Part shown: positions 35,125 to 44,623 of the stretch, piece by piece
How positions within the stretch are numbered: position 1 is the stretch's first letter
Layout: every line of letters starts with the position of its first letter
Assembly: GCA_002839435.1 (NCBI GenBank)
Contig: PGYA01000023.1
Coordinates: forward strand, 1-64,000
Length of the DNA stretch: 64,000 nt
Source: Candidatus Riflebacteria bacterium HGW-Riflebacteria-2
GTDB lineage: Bacteria > Muiribacteriota > Ozemobacteria > Ozemobacterales > Ozemobacteraceae
Direction of reading: 5' to 3'
Position numbers and translations under genes: made by a program
The notes under the pieces: model-generated
The model's input: only the letters and a program-made list of their open reading frames with translations
What the model was told of the DNA's origin: nothing
Database searches by the model: none

Positions 35125-36759
35125 ATGATTAATCCGCTCGACGATCTTATCATGTCACGCAATCAGAAAAGCCTCGATGAACTCGAAAAGCTCGCCGGGT
35201 TTTCCCCGGGAAAGGGCGGAAAAGACAAATTCAGCGAGGTAGCCGGCAAGGTTGGCAAAAAAGCGGAAGCAACGACTGACGCAGGCAAGGAAAGCGGCGA
35301 CGATCGACACTGGCATATTCACAAAGAATTTGCCCGCATTTATGACAAATCTGGCCGTTCTTTCGCCCTTTTCGTAGGTGATCTGCTCGATATAATGCTC
35401 AGCGGCCCGGTTCAAACACGTCTGGTCAATGAAATGATCGAAGACAAGATAAACCGCATGCGTAAGGCCAAAGAAGCCGCTGCCGAGCCTTCCACCCAGA
35501 AAGTGAAGGTTCAGGCCAAGCGCAATTCAAAATACGAAGTCAATATCGGCGGCGAGAAGCGCGTTTTCTCACGGCACTTTTTAAAACGCAAAGGCTTTCT
35601 AGCCGCGCTTTTCCTTGACAGCGAAGAGTATCAGTCATATAAAAAGCTGATAAAACAACTCGAGGTTGTCTGCCGTGAAAGTGCCGAAGAAGCGCTCCCC
35701 GGCAGCGAAAGTGAACGCCGCGAAGCTCTCGGCAAGATAGTCGATGAACTTCGTTACGAAATACATCAGCACGATATCGTCAGGGCATGGGCCCTGCTCG
35801 AAGCTGATACTTTCAAGCATCTCGAATGGTTTTTCGGCCAGACAAAGGATTTACACCTGGTTCGGCCGGATTTTTACGATGACCTCGACAAGGCTTATCG
35901 CGAAGCCAAAAAGCTTCTCAAGCTGATGCTCCAGGACATCCAGGAAGAGTTTCCGCCAGAAGTCGACAAGCAGGATGCCTACGAAGACTACCTGAAAGAC
36001 ATTCTCGAGGTGTACACGCACCATCACTTCGTGCTGAAACGTTACCACCAGACCCGACCGGCGATTTCGCTCAAAGACTTCGAGCTGACCAAGGAAGAAA
36101 TGCAGGAGAAAATCGAAGAACTGCGTGACGAAAGCGATGAACTGCGCCGGCGCATCAACAGTCTGAATGTCGAAAAAGACCAGGCACAGGGCGAAGCGCG
36201 GGCGCTCAAAAACAGCAATGACGAACTGAAACAGAAACTCGACCGCCTCGACCCGGCTGAGGTTCAGAAGCTTATCAGAGCAGCTGAAGCAAAAGCCAAT
36301 GCTGCCGAAAAAGAATTGCAGGAAACTCTCGAAGAAGAGGCTGATCTGCGCAGCGACATGCGCAAGCTTGACGAAGAAAACCAGGAATTGACGCGCAAGC
36401 TGCAGCAGCTGCACGCGATTCCTGACGAAAGCGCCTACTCGGTCGAAAACCTCATGGTTGGCAAACGGGTCGCGATTTTCGGCGGCGTCGGCCGCGACCA
36501 TTACTGGCCGATTCTCAAAGAAGCCGGTGTCGATAACGAAGATTATGAATGGTACGAAGGCTACCACACCATCAGCCAGGCACGTACCGCCGAGATTGTC
36601 GGACGCTGCGACCTTGTAGTAGTAGTGACCGCCTACGCCGGACACCTGCTGCTCTATCAGGTGCGCCCCTGCATACAAGCGCACCAGCATTTTTTCAAGA
36701 TTCACAAGAGCGGCGCCGGTTCACTGCGCAAGGAAATTCTCAAAACTTTCAAAAAATAA
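35125..36759 (+). CDS. coiled-coil protein with C-terminal DUF2325 domain
   Basis: 544 aa, cytoplasmic, strongly charged. Residues about 50-310 are helical with no recognised family. About 320-435 form a long coiled coil (KEEMQEKIEELRDESDELRR and following heptads). About 445-544 match DUF2325 (RVAIFGGVGRDHYWPIL, then CDLVVVVTAYAGHLLLYQVRP, then FFKIHKSGAGSLRKEI), a small Rossmann-like domain of unknown function often linked to coiled coils. The short first part names a possible regulator or scaffold but gives no activity. It lies 34 nt after the FHA-GAF gene and 34 nt before the ECF sigma gene, all on the same strand. Confidence 0.8.
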   Translation: MINPLDDLIMSRNQKSLDELEKLAGFSPGKGGKDKFSEVAGKVGKKAEATTDAGKESGDDRHWHIHKEFARIYDKSGRSFALFVGDLLDIMLSGPVQTRLVNEMIEDKINRMRKAKEAAAEPSTQKVKVQAKRNSKYEVNIGGEKRVFSRHFLKRKGFLAALFLDSEEYQSYKKLIKQLEVVCRESAEEALPGSESERREALGKIVDELRYEIHQHDIVRAWALLEADTFKHLEWFFGQTKDLHLVRPDFYDDLDKAYREAKKLLKLMLQDIQEEFPPEVDKQDAYEDYLKDILEVYTHHHFVLKRYHQTRPAISLKDFELTKEEMQEKIEELRDESDELRRRINSLNVEKDQAQGEARALKNSNDELKQKLDRLDPAEVQKLIRAAEAKANAAEKELQETLEEEADLRSDMRKLDEENQELTRKLQQLHAIPDESAYSVENLMVGKRVAIFGGVGRDHYWPILKEAGVDNEDYEWYEGYHTISQARTAEIVGRCDLVVVVTAYAGHLLLYQVRPCIQAHQHFFKIHKSGAGSLRKEILKTFKK

Positions 36760-36793
36760 CTAAATCCTCAACCTGATCGGCCCGTTTCTAATT

Positions 36794-37369
36794 ATGAAGA
36801 CGACACCTGAAGAGCTCTGGAAAGATGCCTTGCACGGCGACCAGTCGGCGTGGCAGCAGCTTTACGGGCTGTTTGGCGGGTCGCTTTATCAGTTCTTTCT
36901 CAGAAATACCAGAAACGTCGAGATGGCGGCTGACAAAACGCAGGAAGTCTTTCTGCGCATCTTCAAAAGCCGTGAAGCCTTCAGCGGTGGATCGCTGAAG
37001 AGCTGGATATTTCGTATCGCCCGCAACCTGCTCATTGACGAGTGGCGAAAGTCAGGGCATCGCGAAGTATTGTCAGAGAACCTGCCCGAGGTGGCAGACC
37101 AGTCGATACCGGTTGAAGAAGAAGTCATCAACGCAATCGAACACGCACAGATGAAGGCCCTGATCGACGAGTGTCTCGAACTTCTCGACGCAGACAGCCG
37201 CATGACTGTCTGTCTGGTATATCTGGCCGGGCTCAGCATTCCGGAACTGGCCGAAGTGATGGACATGCCTTTGGGCACCGCGAAAACGCGGGTACGCCAG
37301 GCAAGACTCAAGCTTGACGCAATGCTCTGCGAAAAAATGCAGATAAAAAGGGTTGAACAAGGCTTATGA
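36794..37369 (+). CDS. ECF-type RNA polymerase sigma factor (sigma-70 family)
   Basis: 191 aa. The sigma-2 region (about 22-88) includes DKTQEVFLRIFKSREAF and SLKSWIFRIARNLLIDEWRK. The sigma-4 region (about 125-180) has a helix-turn-helix with YLAGLSIPELAEVMDMPLGTAKTRV. There is no region 1.1 or region 3, so it is a group 4 (ECF) factor. It redirects RNA polymerase to a regulon held in check by an anti-sigma factor, here the gene that follows with a 4-nt overlap (ATGA). The inducing signal is unknown. No GGAAC/GTC-like autoregulatory promoter was evident upstream. Confidence 0.95.
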   Translation: MKTTPEELWKDALHGDQSAWQQLYGLFGGSLYQFFLRNTRNVEMAADKTQEVFLRIFKSREAFSGGSLKSWIFRIARNLLIDEWRKSGHREVLSENLPEVADQSIPVEEEVINAIEHAQMKALIDECLELLDADSRMTVCLVYLAGLSIPELAEVMDMPLGTAKTRVRQARLKLDAMLCEKMQIKRVEQGL

Positions 37370-38457
37370 ACTGCAAAGAACTTAAAAACCTGATCAGCGA
37401 AGCCGAAGATCTGGCCGCCATTGGCCAGACCCCGGCAGCAGGCACGCATCTTAAAACCTGCGCAGATTGCCGGGCAAATCTGGCATTTGAAGAGAAAGTG
37501 CGTCAGGGTTTTGCCGCAATAGCCTGCGAAGCCGCGCCACCCGACCTGGCAGCAAAGATCATGGCAATTCAGGCTGAAAATATTGCCCCGGCAGAAATAC
37601 AGAAAGGCGATCCTGAAGCAGACAGCTGGCTTGACCGCCTGTTGCTGTCGCTACAGAGCTTTCCCTTAAAAGTAGCCTTTACAGCAGGGCTTATCGGATT
37701 TCTGTCGGCAGTTCTGATGCTTCGACAGCCGCAGACAACACCGGTTCGCGAACCAACCAGCCTGGCCAGCGGCCAGCAGCAGGAAACCCCTCTACCAGCC
37801 CAGGACGAAGAACTGCTTCTGGCGAAAGCAAAAGATAAAGGCCTGCAGATTCAACCCGAAATCTCGACAGTCTCTGGCATCCCGGCCGGTAACGAAGATG
37901 AAAATACCGGAAGAGACTCAATGCAGATGGCAATGGCACCAAGGCAGCGACATCTCGAAAGCAAAAGTGAAGCAGCCATCGAATCCTATAATGAAGAGCG
38001 CATACCGGGCGCCATAACCTTTACGCTCGATAGCAGCGCCGACACTTTCGTCGCTGACAGAGAGGCCAGTGCCGCTACTCTTGCCGACCAGCCGGCCGCC
38101 TCAGAAGCAGAAATGCAGCTGGCAATGGCTCCGGCGGCAACGTCCAGATTTGCCGCGCCGCCTCCAGACGGCGAAGCCCGACCCCGCCTTGCCGCCTCGC
38201 AGGTGACTTCGCAGGGTGCCGCAAAAAAAATGAAAACCATGCAATCAGAGGCGATTGACCCATCTGGCGAAGAACTGCGTGAACTTATCGAAAGCAGCGG
38301 CATTGACCTGCCGGAAGGATTTATCAACCTTGATGAACTGGCAATGCGCGGCTACCTGCCCTCAGAAAGACTCAAACATCTGCGCCCGGCATCTGGCAAC
38401 GGCTGGTATCTGCAAAAATCCGGCAACAAACTGCGCGTATTCCTGAAAAAGCGCTGA
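37366..38457 (+). CDS. membrane-anchored zinc-finger anti-sigma factor
   Basis: 363 aa. The N-terminal ZAS/zf-HC2 domain has C3, H28, C32 and C35 (HxxxCxxC), the usual cytoplasmic sigma-binding module. One transmembrane segment is at about 104-124 (VAFTAGLIGFLSAVLML). The rest is an extracytoplasmic, Ala/Gln/Pro-rich low-complexity region with a conserved-looking C-terminal part (DPSGEELRELIESSGI through NKLRVFLKKR). By analogy it would bind the ECF factor and release it on an envelope signal. Coupled translation with the sigma gene (ATGA overlap) is standard for such pairs. The long disordered periplasmic tail is unusual in size. Confidence 0.88.
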   Translation: MNCKELKNLISEAEDLAAIGQTPAAGTHLKTCADCRANLAFEEKVRQGFAAIACEAAPPDLAAKIMAIQAENIAPAEIQKGDPEADSWLDRLLLSLQSFPLKVAFTAGLIGFLSAVLMLRQPQTTPVREPTSLASGQQQETPLPAQDEELLLAKAKDKGLQIQPEISTVSGIPAGNEDENTGRDSMQMAMAPRQRHLESKSEAAIESYNEERIPGAITFTLDSSADTFVADREASAATLADQPAASEAEMQLAMAPAATSRFAAPPPDGEARPRLAASQVTSQGAAKKMKTMQSEAIDPSGEELRELIESSGIDLPEGFINLDELAMRGYLPSERLKHLRPASGNGWYLQKSGNKLRVFLKKR

Positions 38458-38551
38458 TTCCAGGCGATAAAATCCAGCAAAAAAATAATTTCCCCAAATC
38501 GTTTTTCGACTGATCTAACTGGTGAACGTAAATTAAAACCAGGAGATCAAT

Positions 38552-39031
38552 GTGAAAAATTATCTGGGGTTTGTTCTTTTAGCGGGCTTTGTGGTAACGA
38601 CATCGGCATGGCAACACCTCGACGAACAGCGACGTCAGGACGCCAGCATCTTCAGGGCCAGGCAGATCCTGACCGAAAGCTTTGTAAAACTCGACCTTGA
38701 AAACATTCTTGCGCAGAACGCCGAATATCTCGAACGACTCGATGCCGGCTATGACAGTGACAACAAGCGATTTTTTATCGAACAACCGATTATTGGCAGC
38801 ATATATGATGATGCCGGCATCCTTATCCTGATAAGCTATCCGCGGCCTGACGAAGCCGAAATTTGCATATACGCACCAGAGCATCTGGCATGGCAATGGT
38901 TGCGCAGCCGGGTCAGGCGCTACGGTTCGTGCATAAATGCGCCGATGCTGTTTGAACCTATGTTGCAGCCCGACGACCTGCTGCTTTACAGCCTGCCAGA
39001 GCAAAATTGCCCGTACACTAAGAAGTTGTAA
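38552..39031 (+). CDS. small exported or membrane-anchored hypothetical protein
   Basis: 159 aa from a GTG codon with AGGAGA ten bases upstream; an ATG overlapping it (38550) runs into a stop at once. An N-terminal hydrophobic stretch (YLGFVLLAGFVVTTSAW, about 4-20) is a signal peptide or anchor. The rest is a soluble domain with no motif I recognise (DASIFRARQILTE, FFIEQPIIGSIYDDAG, EICIYAPEHLAWQWL). It follows the sigma/anti-sigma pair by 94 nt and may belong to its regulon; that is a guess. Confidence 0.72.
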   Translation: MKNYLGFVLLAGFVVTTSAWQHLDEQRRQDASIFRARQILTESFVKLDLENILAQNAEYLERLDAGYDSDNKRFFIEQPIIGSIYDDAGILILISYPRPDEAEICIYAPEHLAWQWLRSRVRRYGSCINAPMLFEPMLQPDDLLLYSLPEQNCPYTKKL

Positions 39032-39054
39032 TATCCGGGTAAAGAGTGTATTCT
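39026..39054 (+). promoter_or_regulatory. candidate promoter of thioredoxin
   Basis: TTGTAA (39026-39031) and TATTCT (39049-39054) with 17-nt spacing. The -35 box overlaps the stop codon of the upstream gene, and the ATG of trxA is 36 nt beyond the -10. Confidence 0.5.
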
Positions 39055-39089
39055 TTTGTGGTAATTACACCCTACAGGAGGCTTTTAGT

Positions 39090-39410
39090 ATGGCTATGGA
39101 ACTTAACAGCAGCAGCTTTAAAACTGAGATTGCAGACTATAAAGGCGCAGCGTTGGTAGATTTCTGGGCGCCCTGGTGTGGGCCATGCCGCATGATGACA
39201 CCGATTCTCGAAAGTCTTTCCGGTAAAATGGCAGGCAAAGTAAAAATTGCCAAGCTCAATGTTGATGACAGCCCTGAAATTGCAGCTCAATTCAATGTTT
39301 CTACAATTCCAACCCTCATCTTCTTCAAAGATGGGAAAGCCGTACATACCTCAATCGGTGTCGTTCCCGAAGCCGAACTCGAAAGTCAGATCAAGGCCAA
39401 CCTGCTCTGA
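39090..39410 (+). CDS. trxA: thioredoxin
   Basis: 106 aa. The ATG at 39090 has AGGAGG upstream; a longer in-frame extension to 38937 overlaps the previous gene and is unlikely. The redox site WCGPC is at C30 and C33, and the cis-proline segment TIPTLIFFKDG is in place. It is a cytoplasmic general disulfide reductase, reduced by thioredoxin reductase (not in this window). Its own promoter and its place between an exported protein and glgB suggest an independent transcript. Confidence 0.95.
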   Translation: MAMELNSSSFKTEIADYKGAALVDFWAPWCGPCRMMTPILESLSGKMAGKVKIAKLNVDDSPEIAAQFNVSTIPTLIFFKDGKAVHTSIGVVPEAELESQIKANLL

Positions 39411-39442
39411 TTGCCAGAGCCTAAAATAATCAGGAGCAGCGC

Positions 39443-41662
39443 ATGAACCAGATCATCAACCAAGAGGCTATGGAATCTATTATCAGAACGGATAATCATG
39501 ATCCTTTTCAGATTCTTGGCGCTCACATTGCCGATTTAAAAGGTAAAAAGTGTGTTACCGTAAGAGCTTTTCTGCCTGATGCGGAAAAGGTCGAAATCAT
39601 TGATATAAGCAACGGCCAGGCTTTCGCAGCAAACAAGCTGCATGAAGCCGGTTTTTTTGAGGCAATAATAGCTGATCACAAAGAAGTGTTTGCATACCGT
39701 ATCAAAAGCTATTATCCCAACGGTGCCAGTGCTGAATTTTACGATTCATACGCTTTCATGCCGAGCATCGGTGAAACTGACCAGTATCTGTTTAACGAAG
39801 GCAACCATCATGAACTTTATGAGAAAATGGGCGCCCACATTCGTTACATGGATTACTACGAAGACAAGCTTGGCGGCATCTCTTTCTGCGTCTGGGCACC
39901 CAATGCCCGCCGCGTCAGCGTCGTTGGCGATTTCAACTGCTGGGATGGCCGCCGTCATGTCATGCGCTCGCTCGGCAATTCGGGCGTATGGGAAATATTC
40001 GTGCCTGGTCTCAGTGTTGGCCAGAACTACAAATTCGAAGTTAAAACCAAGGAAGGGCACCTGCTCGAGAAAATAGACCCGTTCGCTTTCTATGCCGAAG
40101 TGCGCCCGAAAACCGCCAGCAAGATTTACGATCTGACAGGCTACGAATGGGGCGACAATGACTGGATGCAGCAGCGACCACATCGTGACTGGAAACGCGA
40201 ACCTGTGTCGATTTATGAATGCCATCTCGGCTCTTTCATGCGCAACCCCGAAGAGGGCAACCGCTTTATGACCTATCGCGAGCTGGCGCCGATAATTGCC
40301 GATTACGTCAAAACAGTCGGGTATACACATATTGAACTGATGCCGATTACCGAACATCCTCTTGACATGTCGTGGGGTTATCAGGTCACCGGCTATTTTG
40401 CCCCGACCAGCCGCTTCGGCAGCCCGAAGGATTTCATGTATTTCGTTGATTACATGCACCAGCAGGGAATCGGCATAATACTTGACTGGGTGCCGGCACA
40501 TTTTCCCAAAGACGCGCATGGTCTGGCCAAATTCGACGGGACCGCGCTTTACGAACATGCAGATCCGCGTCAGGGCGAGCACAAAGACTGGGAAACACTT
40601 ATCTTTAACGTTGGCCGCAACGAAGTCAAAAATTTCCTGATCAGCAGTGCGCTTTTCTGGATGGAAAAATACCATCTCGATGGCCTGCGCGTGGACGCTG
40701 TCGCCTCGATGCTTTATCTCGACTACTCACGCAAGGATGGCGAATGGATTCCCAACCGCTACGGCGGCCGCGAAAACATCGAAGCTATTGAATTTCTCAA
40801 GTATCTCAACAGCATCTGCCAGATCAAACACCCCGGAACCATGAACATCGCCGAAGAATCGACCGCCTGGCCAGGAGTTTCCAAGCCATGCAGCGAAGAC
40901 GGCCTCGGCTTTACCTTCAAATGGAACATGGGCTGGATGAACGACACTCTAAGCTATTTCCAGAAAGACCCGATTTACCGCAAATTTCACCACAACAACC
41001 TGACTTTTCCGCTTATCTACGCCTTTCACGAGAATTTCATCTACGTGCTGTCGCATGATGAAGTTGTGCATGGCAAGGGCAACCTTATCAACAAGATGCC
41101 GGGTGACTTCTGGCAGAAATTTGCCAACATGCGCCTGCTCTTCTGCATGATGTGGGCAATGCCTGGCAAGAAACTGCTTTTCCAGGGCAGCGATATCGGG
41201 CAGTGGAACGAGTGGAACAGCAACCAGAGTGTCGACTGGCACCTGCTTGAGTATGATTCACACATGGGTCTGCAGAAACTGCTCGCGCATCTCAATCACC
41301 TCTACCGCAGTGAAACCTGCCTGCATCTGAAAGATTGTGATTACACAGGTTTTGAATGGATAAACTTTGACGACAGTGCCAGCAGCATGATCAGCTGGGT
41401 TCGCAAGGGCGATAACCCCGACGACCTGATGGTGTTTGTTGCCAACTTCACGCCGGTTCCGCACACCGACTACCGCCTTGGCGTGCCGCGCGAAGGTTAT
41501 TACAAGGAAATCCTCAACTCCGACTCCGAGATGTATTTTGGCTCTAACGTCGGCAACTACGGCGGCCGCTGGTCAGAAAAATTCGGCTGGCACTATCGTG
41601 ACCAGTCGATCCTGATCGATATTCCGCCACTGGCAATGATAGGCTTCAAACTCTCGGTGTAA
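39443..41662 (+). CDS. glgB: 1,4-alpha-glucan branching enzyme (GH13)
   Basis: 739 aa, normal for a long-form GlgB: an N-terminal N1 domain (about 1-110), a CBM48 domain (about 115-220, [22 protein letters not shown]), a (beta/alpha)8 GH13 barrel and a C-terminal all-beta domain. Catalytic residues: nucleophile D418 ([14 protein letters not shown]), acid/base E471 (NIAEES) and D539 ([13 protein letters not shown]). It makes alpha-1,6 branches in glycogen. ATG has CAGGAGC upstream. No glgA, glgC or glgP lies nearby, so it is an isolated glycogen gene 33 nt after trxA. Confidence 0.97.
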   Translation: MNQIINQEAMESIIRTDNHDPFQILGAHIADLKGKKCVTVRAFLPDAEKVEIIDISNGQAFAANKLHEAGFFEAIIADHKEVFAYRIKSYYPNGASAEFYDSYAFMPSIGETDQYLFNEGNHHELYEKMGAHIRYMDYYEDKLGGISFCVWAPNARRVSVVGDFNCWDGRRHVMRSLGNSGVWEIFVPGLSVGQNYKFEVKTKEGHLLEKIDPFAFYAEVRPKTASKIYDLTGYEWGDNDWMQQRPHRDWKREPVSIYECHLGSFMRNPEEGNRFMTYRELAPIIADYVKTVGYTHIELMPITEHPLDMSWGYQVTGYFAPTSRFGSPKDFMYFVDYMHQQGIGIILDWVPAHFPKDAHGLAKFDGTALYEHADPRQGEHKDWETLIFNVGRNEVKNFLISSALFWMEKYHLDGLRVDAVASMLYLDYSRKDGEWIPNRYGGRENIEAIEFLKYLNSICQIKHPGTMNIAEESTAWPGVSKPCSEDGLGFTFKWNMGWMNDTLSYFQKDPIYRKFHHNNLTFPLIYAFHENFIYVLSHDEVVHGKGNLINKMPGDFWQKFANMRLLFCMMWAMPGKKLLFQGSDIGQWNEWNSNQSVDWHLLEYDSHMGLQKLLAHLNHLYRSETCLHLKDCDYTGFEWINFDDSASSMISWVRKGDNPDDLMVFVANFTPVPHTDYRLGVPREGYYKEILNSDSEMYFGSNVGNYGGRWSEKFGWHYRDQSILIDIPPLAMIGFKLSV

Positions 41663-41679
41663 AGACTTGTTAACTGCTG

Positions 41680-41722
41680 ACTGGCTGTTTCGTAAGTTAA
41701 GAAAACCTGCGAAACAGCCAGT
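41680..41722 (+). terminator. 13-bp perfect hairpin between glgB and phosphatase A5
   Basis: Arms ACTGGCTGTTTCG (41680-41692) and CGAAACAGCCAGT (41710-41722) with a 17-nt loop. Only a weak T-rich stretch follows (TTTCACTT), so it may be a weak terminator for glgB or a leader structure of A5. The A5 start follows after 12 nt with no clear Shine-Dalgarno site, so the stem may also affect its translation. Confidence 0.55.
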
Positions 41723-41734
41723 TTCACTTAGTCC

Positions 41735-44623
41735 ATGAATAAACAACAACAGACTCTGCAGAAACGCTTTCCGCTTTTTACCGGCCTGGCACTGTTCATC
41801 TGTTTTGTGCTGTTTCCGCTCTTTCTTGTCGATACCGCACTGAACAGGGTGCTGCATATTCAATACGAAAAGAGCCTCGACAAAACCCGCAAACAACTTG
41901 ACAGTGCCCTTAACACCCTGGAAGGTCTCAGTAACAATAAAAATTTTGTCCATGCGCTGCTGAGTCATGCTTTTAAAAAGAGTCTCAACAGCACTAATCC
42001 TCGAGCCAGCCTGCAAAAACAGCTGGAATTTCTGAAACAGCAGTATCCCGGCAAATTCTTGTTCGTGGTATGGGATGACAAAGGTCAGATCATCCCGGAA
42101 ATCACTGACGAGAAATCTTTTACCTACATTCTGCGCGAAGTATACAAGCTCCTGAACGATCTCGCCGAAAACTGCCGTCTTTATTATCCCGGAGCTCCCG
42201 AAAAAATTCCGGACTTCAACCGCCGCCTCAATATGGTGCGAAATTATATTGGCCGAATGGTTTCCCGGCGATCGATTCAGAGACCATTGCAGTCAGAGCG
42301 CATCGCCAGCAGTATTTTAGCCGAAGCAAAGGGAGCGAAGGCAAATTTGTGGTATGCCGTCGATCATCGCCTCAGCATAATGGCATTCATCCACATCGAC
42401 TTTTTTGCAGACAACCATGGCCTTGAATATGCCGCAAAAATGCTGCAGACTTTAAATCCCGGGTTAAAAGCTGGTTATACCCGCTACCCAATTGATCCTG
42501 ACACCATTTTTCAGTATGACAGCGAGACAGAACCAGTTGACATAGCTATAGCCGTCAGCCGTTTTGAAAACCTTTATCCCGGCAATGTTCTGAACTACAG
42601 TGACATGCTGTTTTCCTTCCGCTACATAAGCCCCACAATAAGGGCTTTCTGCTACTTTCCACAGAACATTGTAGCAAGCGTTGCACACAGCAAAAGGCAA
42701 CTGATAGGCAAGACTGTTAAATGGCTGGTCATAATTGGGTTTCTTTTATGGGTAGCGGCAAAAAAATACCAGATCAGCCATATACCTGCCAGACTCAAGC
42801 TTTCTGCCCTTTTCCTGTATGCCGCAGGAATTCCTGTGCTTATCATTTTCATTATTGGCGCCGACTATCTACAGCAGAAACGCAAGGAGTTGATCTATGA
42901 TGCGCAATCCCGCGGACTTGAGCAGTTGCGCCAGATCGATGACGGCTTCGTCGATTTCCTCAAGCAGACTGCTGCCAACGCCAGACGCTATCTGCAGATT
43001 CACATAGACCATGATTTACCTCTTGCGGCTCAACAAGCCACCATAGCTAAGTTTCGTGCAATTGTGAAAAGAAAGTTTGCGCCTGACAGCTTAATGCTGT
43101 TCGACTATGCTGGACGCAACCAGATGAACAGCACCGGGAATCAGCCTTTCCCGGATCCGGCAGCGATAAGTCGGGTCAGCAAGTATACCATCGAGTTCTT
43201 TAACAGGACAGACACTGACGCTTACAATATCACGCCCATAGCCAGATCCATGGCGATTGATTTCGATTACCGATCCCAGTTTATCCAGAACTTTTCTCTG
43301 GGAACCAATGCGACCTACGCGCTATTCAGCGCTACCGGGCGACAGCAAAATTATGCATTTTCAGGTATTTTCTATCTTTTCTGGCAGATGGAAAATCTCC
43401 AGAAACAATATCTGGAAAAGGTAGTGAGCACAAATCGATACCTTAGCGCGTATTTCCCGGAGACTGACCGCTTCATCAGAAAATCTGGCAGGCCAGACAG
43501 GCCGTTCGCCAGCCTGATGCACAAAGCTGCTTCCCTGCTGGTATTAAGAAGCGACGAAGTCATCGACCATTCCCAAACATTCATTGCCAGTGCGATACGC
43601 GGCAATCATCTGCACAAATCCTGTCTCGGAATTGTCATTCCGTTTGCAGAAATCGACAAGGAGATGCGCCGGCTATACAAGAGATTTTTTGTTCTGTCTG
43701 CTATTTTTCTCTTCTTCTGCGGCGGCGGCATAATCTTGATGCGCCAACGCCTGCTTGCGCCTCTCAGACTGTTCAGAGAAGCAATCGAAGCGATTGGCCA
43801 GCGCAATTTCAGATACCAGACGGAAATGCCAGGAAACAACGAGTTTGGTCAGCTCAGCCGGACCCTTGCCCACACACTTGAACATCTCAGCGAACTTGAA
43901 ATAGCGAGAATCGTTCAGAAAAACCTGCTGCCAGGCCGTGAATACCGGCAAAACCGTGTTGAACTGATGGCCACTCTGACCCAGATGTCTAATATCGGCG
44001 GCGATTACTATGATTTCTTTGCGGTAAATTCTGAACAAAGCGGCGTTTTCATCGGCGATGTATCCGGACACGGTATTTCTTCCGCTCTTGTCATGGCAAT
44101 GGCACGTTCGGCGATGATCTTCGAAAATTTCCACGAACCCGAACAGTTGCACCTGATGCAGACAATAAACAATGTCATTTACCAGATGCGAAAATCAGGC
44201 GCAAAGGATTACATGTCTGGCCTCTCTCTTTTTATTAACAGCAAAACGGGTGAATTCAGACTGCTCAATGCCGGACACTGCCCGCCGATCATTGTCAGAG
44301 AAGCAACCGGAAAGACAGAACTGCAGAAATGCATTGGCCTGTATTTTGGTTTTAACAGAGAGTTTACCGCCCAACCGCTCAGCGGCAAGCTGGAAGCCGG
44401 TGACTTGATGGTTCTTTACACCGACAGTTGGGTTGAAAGCACATCAAAAAGCGGCATACCATTCGGCTTTGCCAGATTCGAACAGGCTTTACTGAACTGC
44501 CGTGATCAGAATCTCGATAACTATGCAAAGCGCATGTATGCAACCATAGAAACCTGGGAGGCGACGAGAGACGACGACATGACTCTTCTGCTGATCAAGT
44601 TTGGAGCAGAACATGAAAGCTGA
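41735..44623 (+). CDS. Double-sensor membrane SpoIIE-type phosphatase, class A, pair 5 (A5, divergent)
   Basis: 962 aa, the shortest and most divergent class A member. TM1 is at about 11-35, TM2 at about 322-344, TM3 at about 352-376 and TM4 at about 650-672. Domain 1 keeps FLFVVWDDKGQ, ITDEKSFTYI and YIGRMVSRRSI. HAMP is altered (NNEFGQLSRTLAHTL). Phosphatase motifs: GGDYYD (D757), GDVSGHG, DDDMT; loop NAGHCPP. The usual YTDGI reads YTDSW (D897, S898), and MAMAKA reads MAMARS. Metal ligands remain, so activity is likely but the loop after D897 may differ. No Shine-Dalgarno site is evident; a hairpin lies just upstream. It overlaps B5 by 11 nt. Confidence 0.86.
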   Translation: MNKQQQTLQKRFPLFTGLALFICFVLFPLFLVDTALNRVLHIQYEKSLDKTRKQLDSALNTLEGLSNNKNFVHALLSHAFKKSLNSTNPRASLQKQLEFLKQQYPGKFLFVVWDDKGQIIPEITDEKSFTYILREVYKLLNDLAENCRLYYPGAPEKIPDFNRRLNMVRNYIGRMVSRRSIQRPLQSERIASSILAEAKGAKANLWYAVDHRLSIMAFIHIDFFADNHGLEYAAKMLQTLNPGLKAGYTRYPIDPDTIFQYDSETEPVDIAIAVSRFENLYPGNVLNYSDMLFSFRYISPTIRAFCYFPQNIVASVAHSKRQLIGKTVKWLVIIGFLLWVAAKKYQISHIPARLKLSALFLYAAGIPVLIIFIIGADYLQQKRKELIYDAQSRGLEQLRQIDDGFVDFLKQTAANARRYLQIHIDHDLPLAAQQATIAKFRAIVKRKFAPDSLMLFDYAGRNQMNSTGNQPFPDPAAISRVSKYTIEFFNRTDTDAYNITPIARSMAIDFDYRSQFIQNFSLGTNATYALFSATGRQQNYAFSGIFYLFWQMENLQKQYLEKVVSTNRYLSAYFPETDRFIRKSGRPDRPFASLMHKAASLLVLRSDEVIDHSQTFIASAIRGNHLHKSCLGIVIPFAEIDKEMRRLYKRFFVLSAIFLFFCGGGIILMRQRLLAPLRLFREAIEAIGQRNFRYQTEMPGNNEFGQLSRTLAHTLEHLSELEIARIVQKNLLPGREYRQNRVELMATLTQMSNIGGDYYDFFAVNSEQSGVFIGDVSGHGISSALVMAMARSAMIFENFHEPEQLHLMQTINNVIYQMRKSGAKDYMSGLSLFINSKTGEFRLLNAGHCPPIIVREATGKTELQKCIGLYFGFNREFTAQPLSGKLEAGDLMVLYTDSWVESTSKSGIPFGFARFEQALLNCRDQNLDNYAKRMYATIETWEATRDDDMTLLLIKFGAEHES

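Noticed and set aside
35851..36705. 284-aa minus-strand Phe-rich frame
   Set aside because: Antisense of the coiled-coil region of the DUF2325 protein; composition is explained by that.
39746..40675. 309-aa minus-strand frame inside glgB
   Set aside because: Shadow of glgB, which has all catalytic residues.
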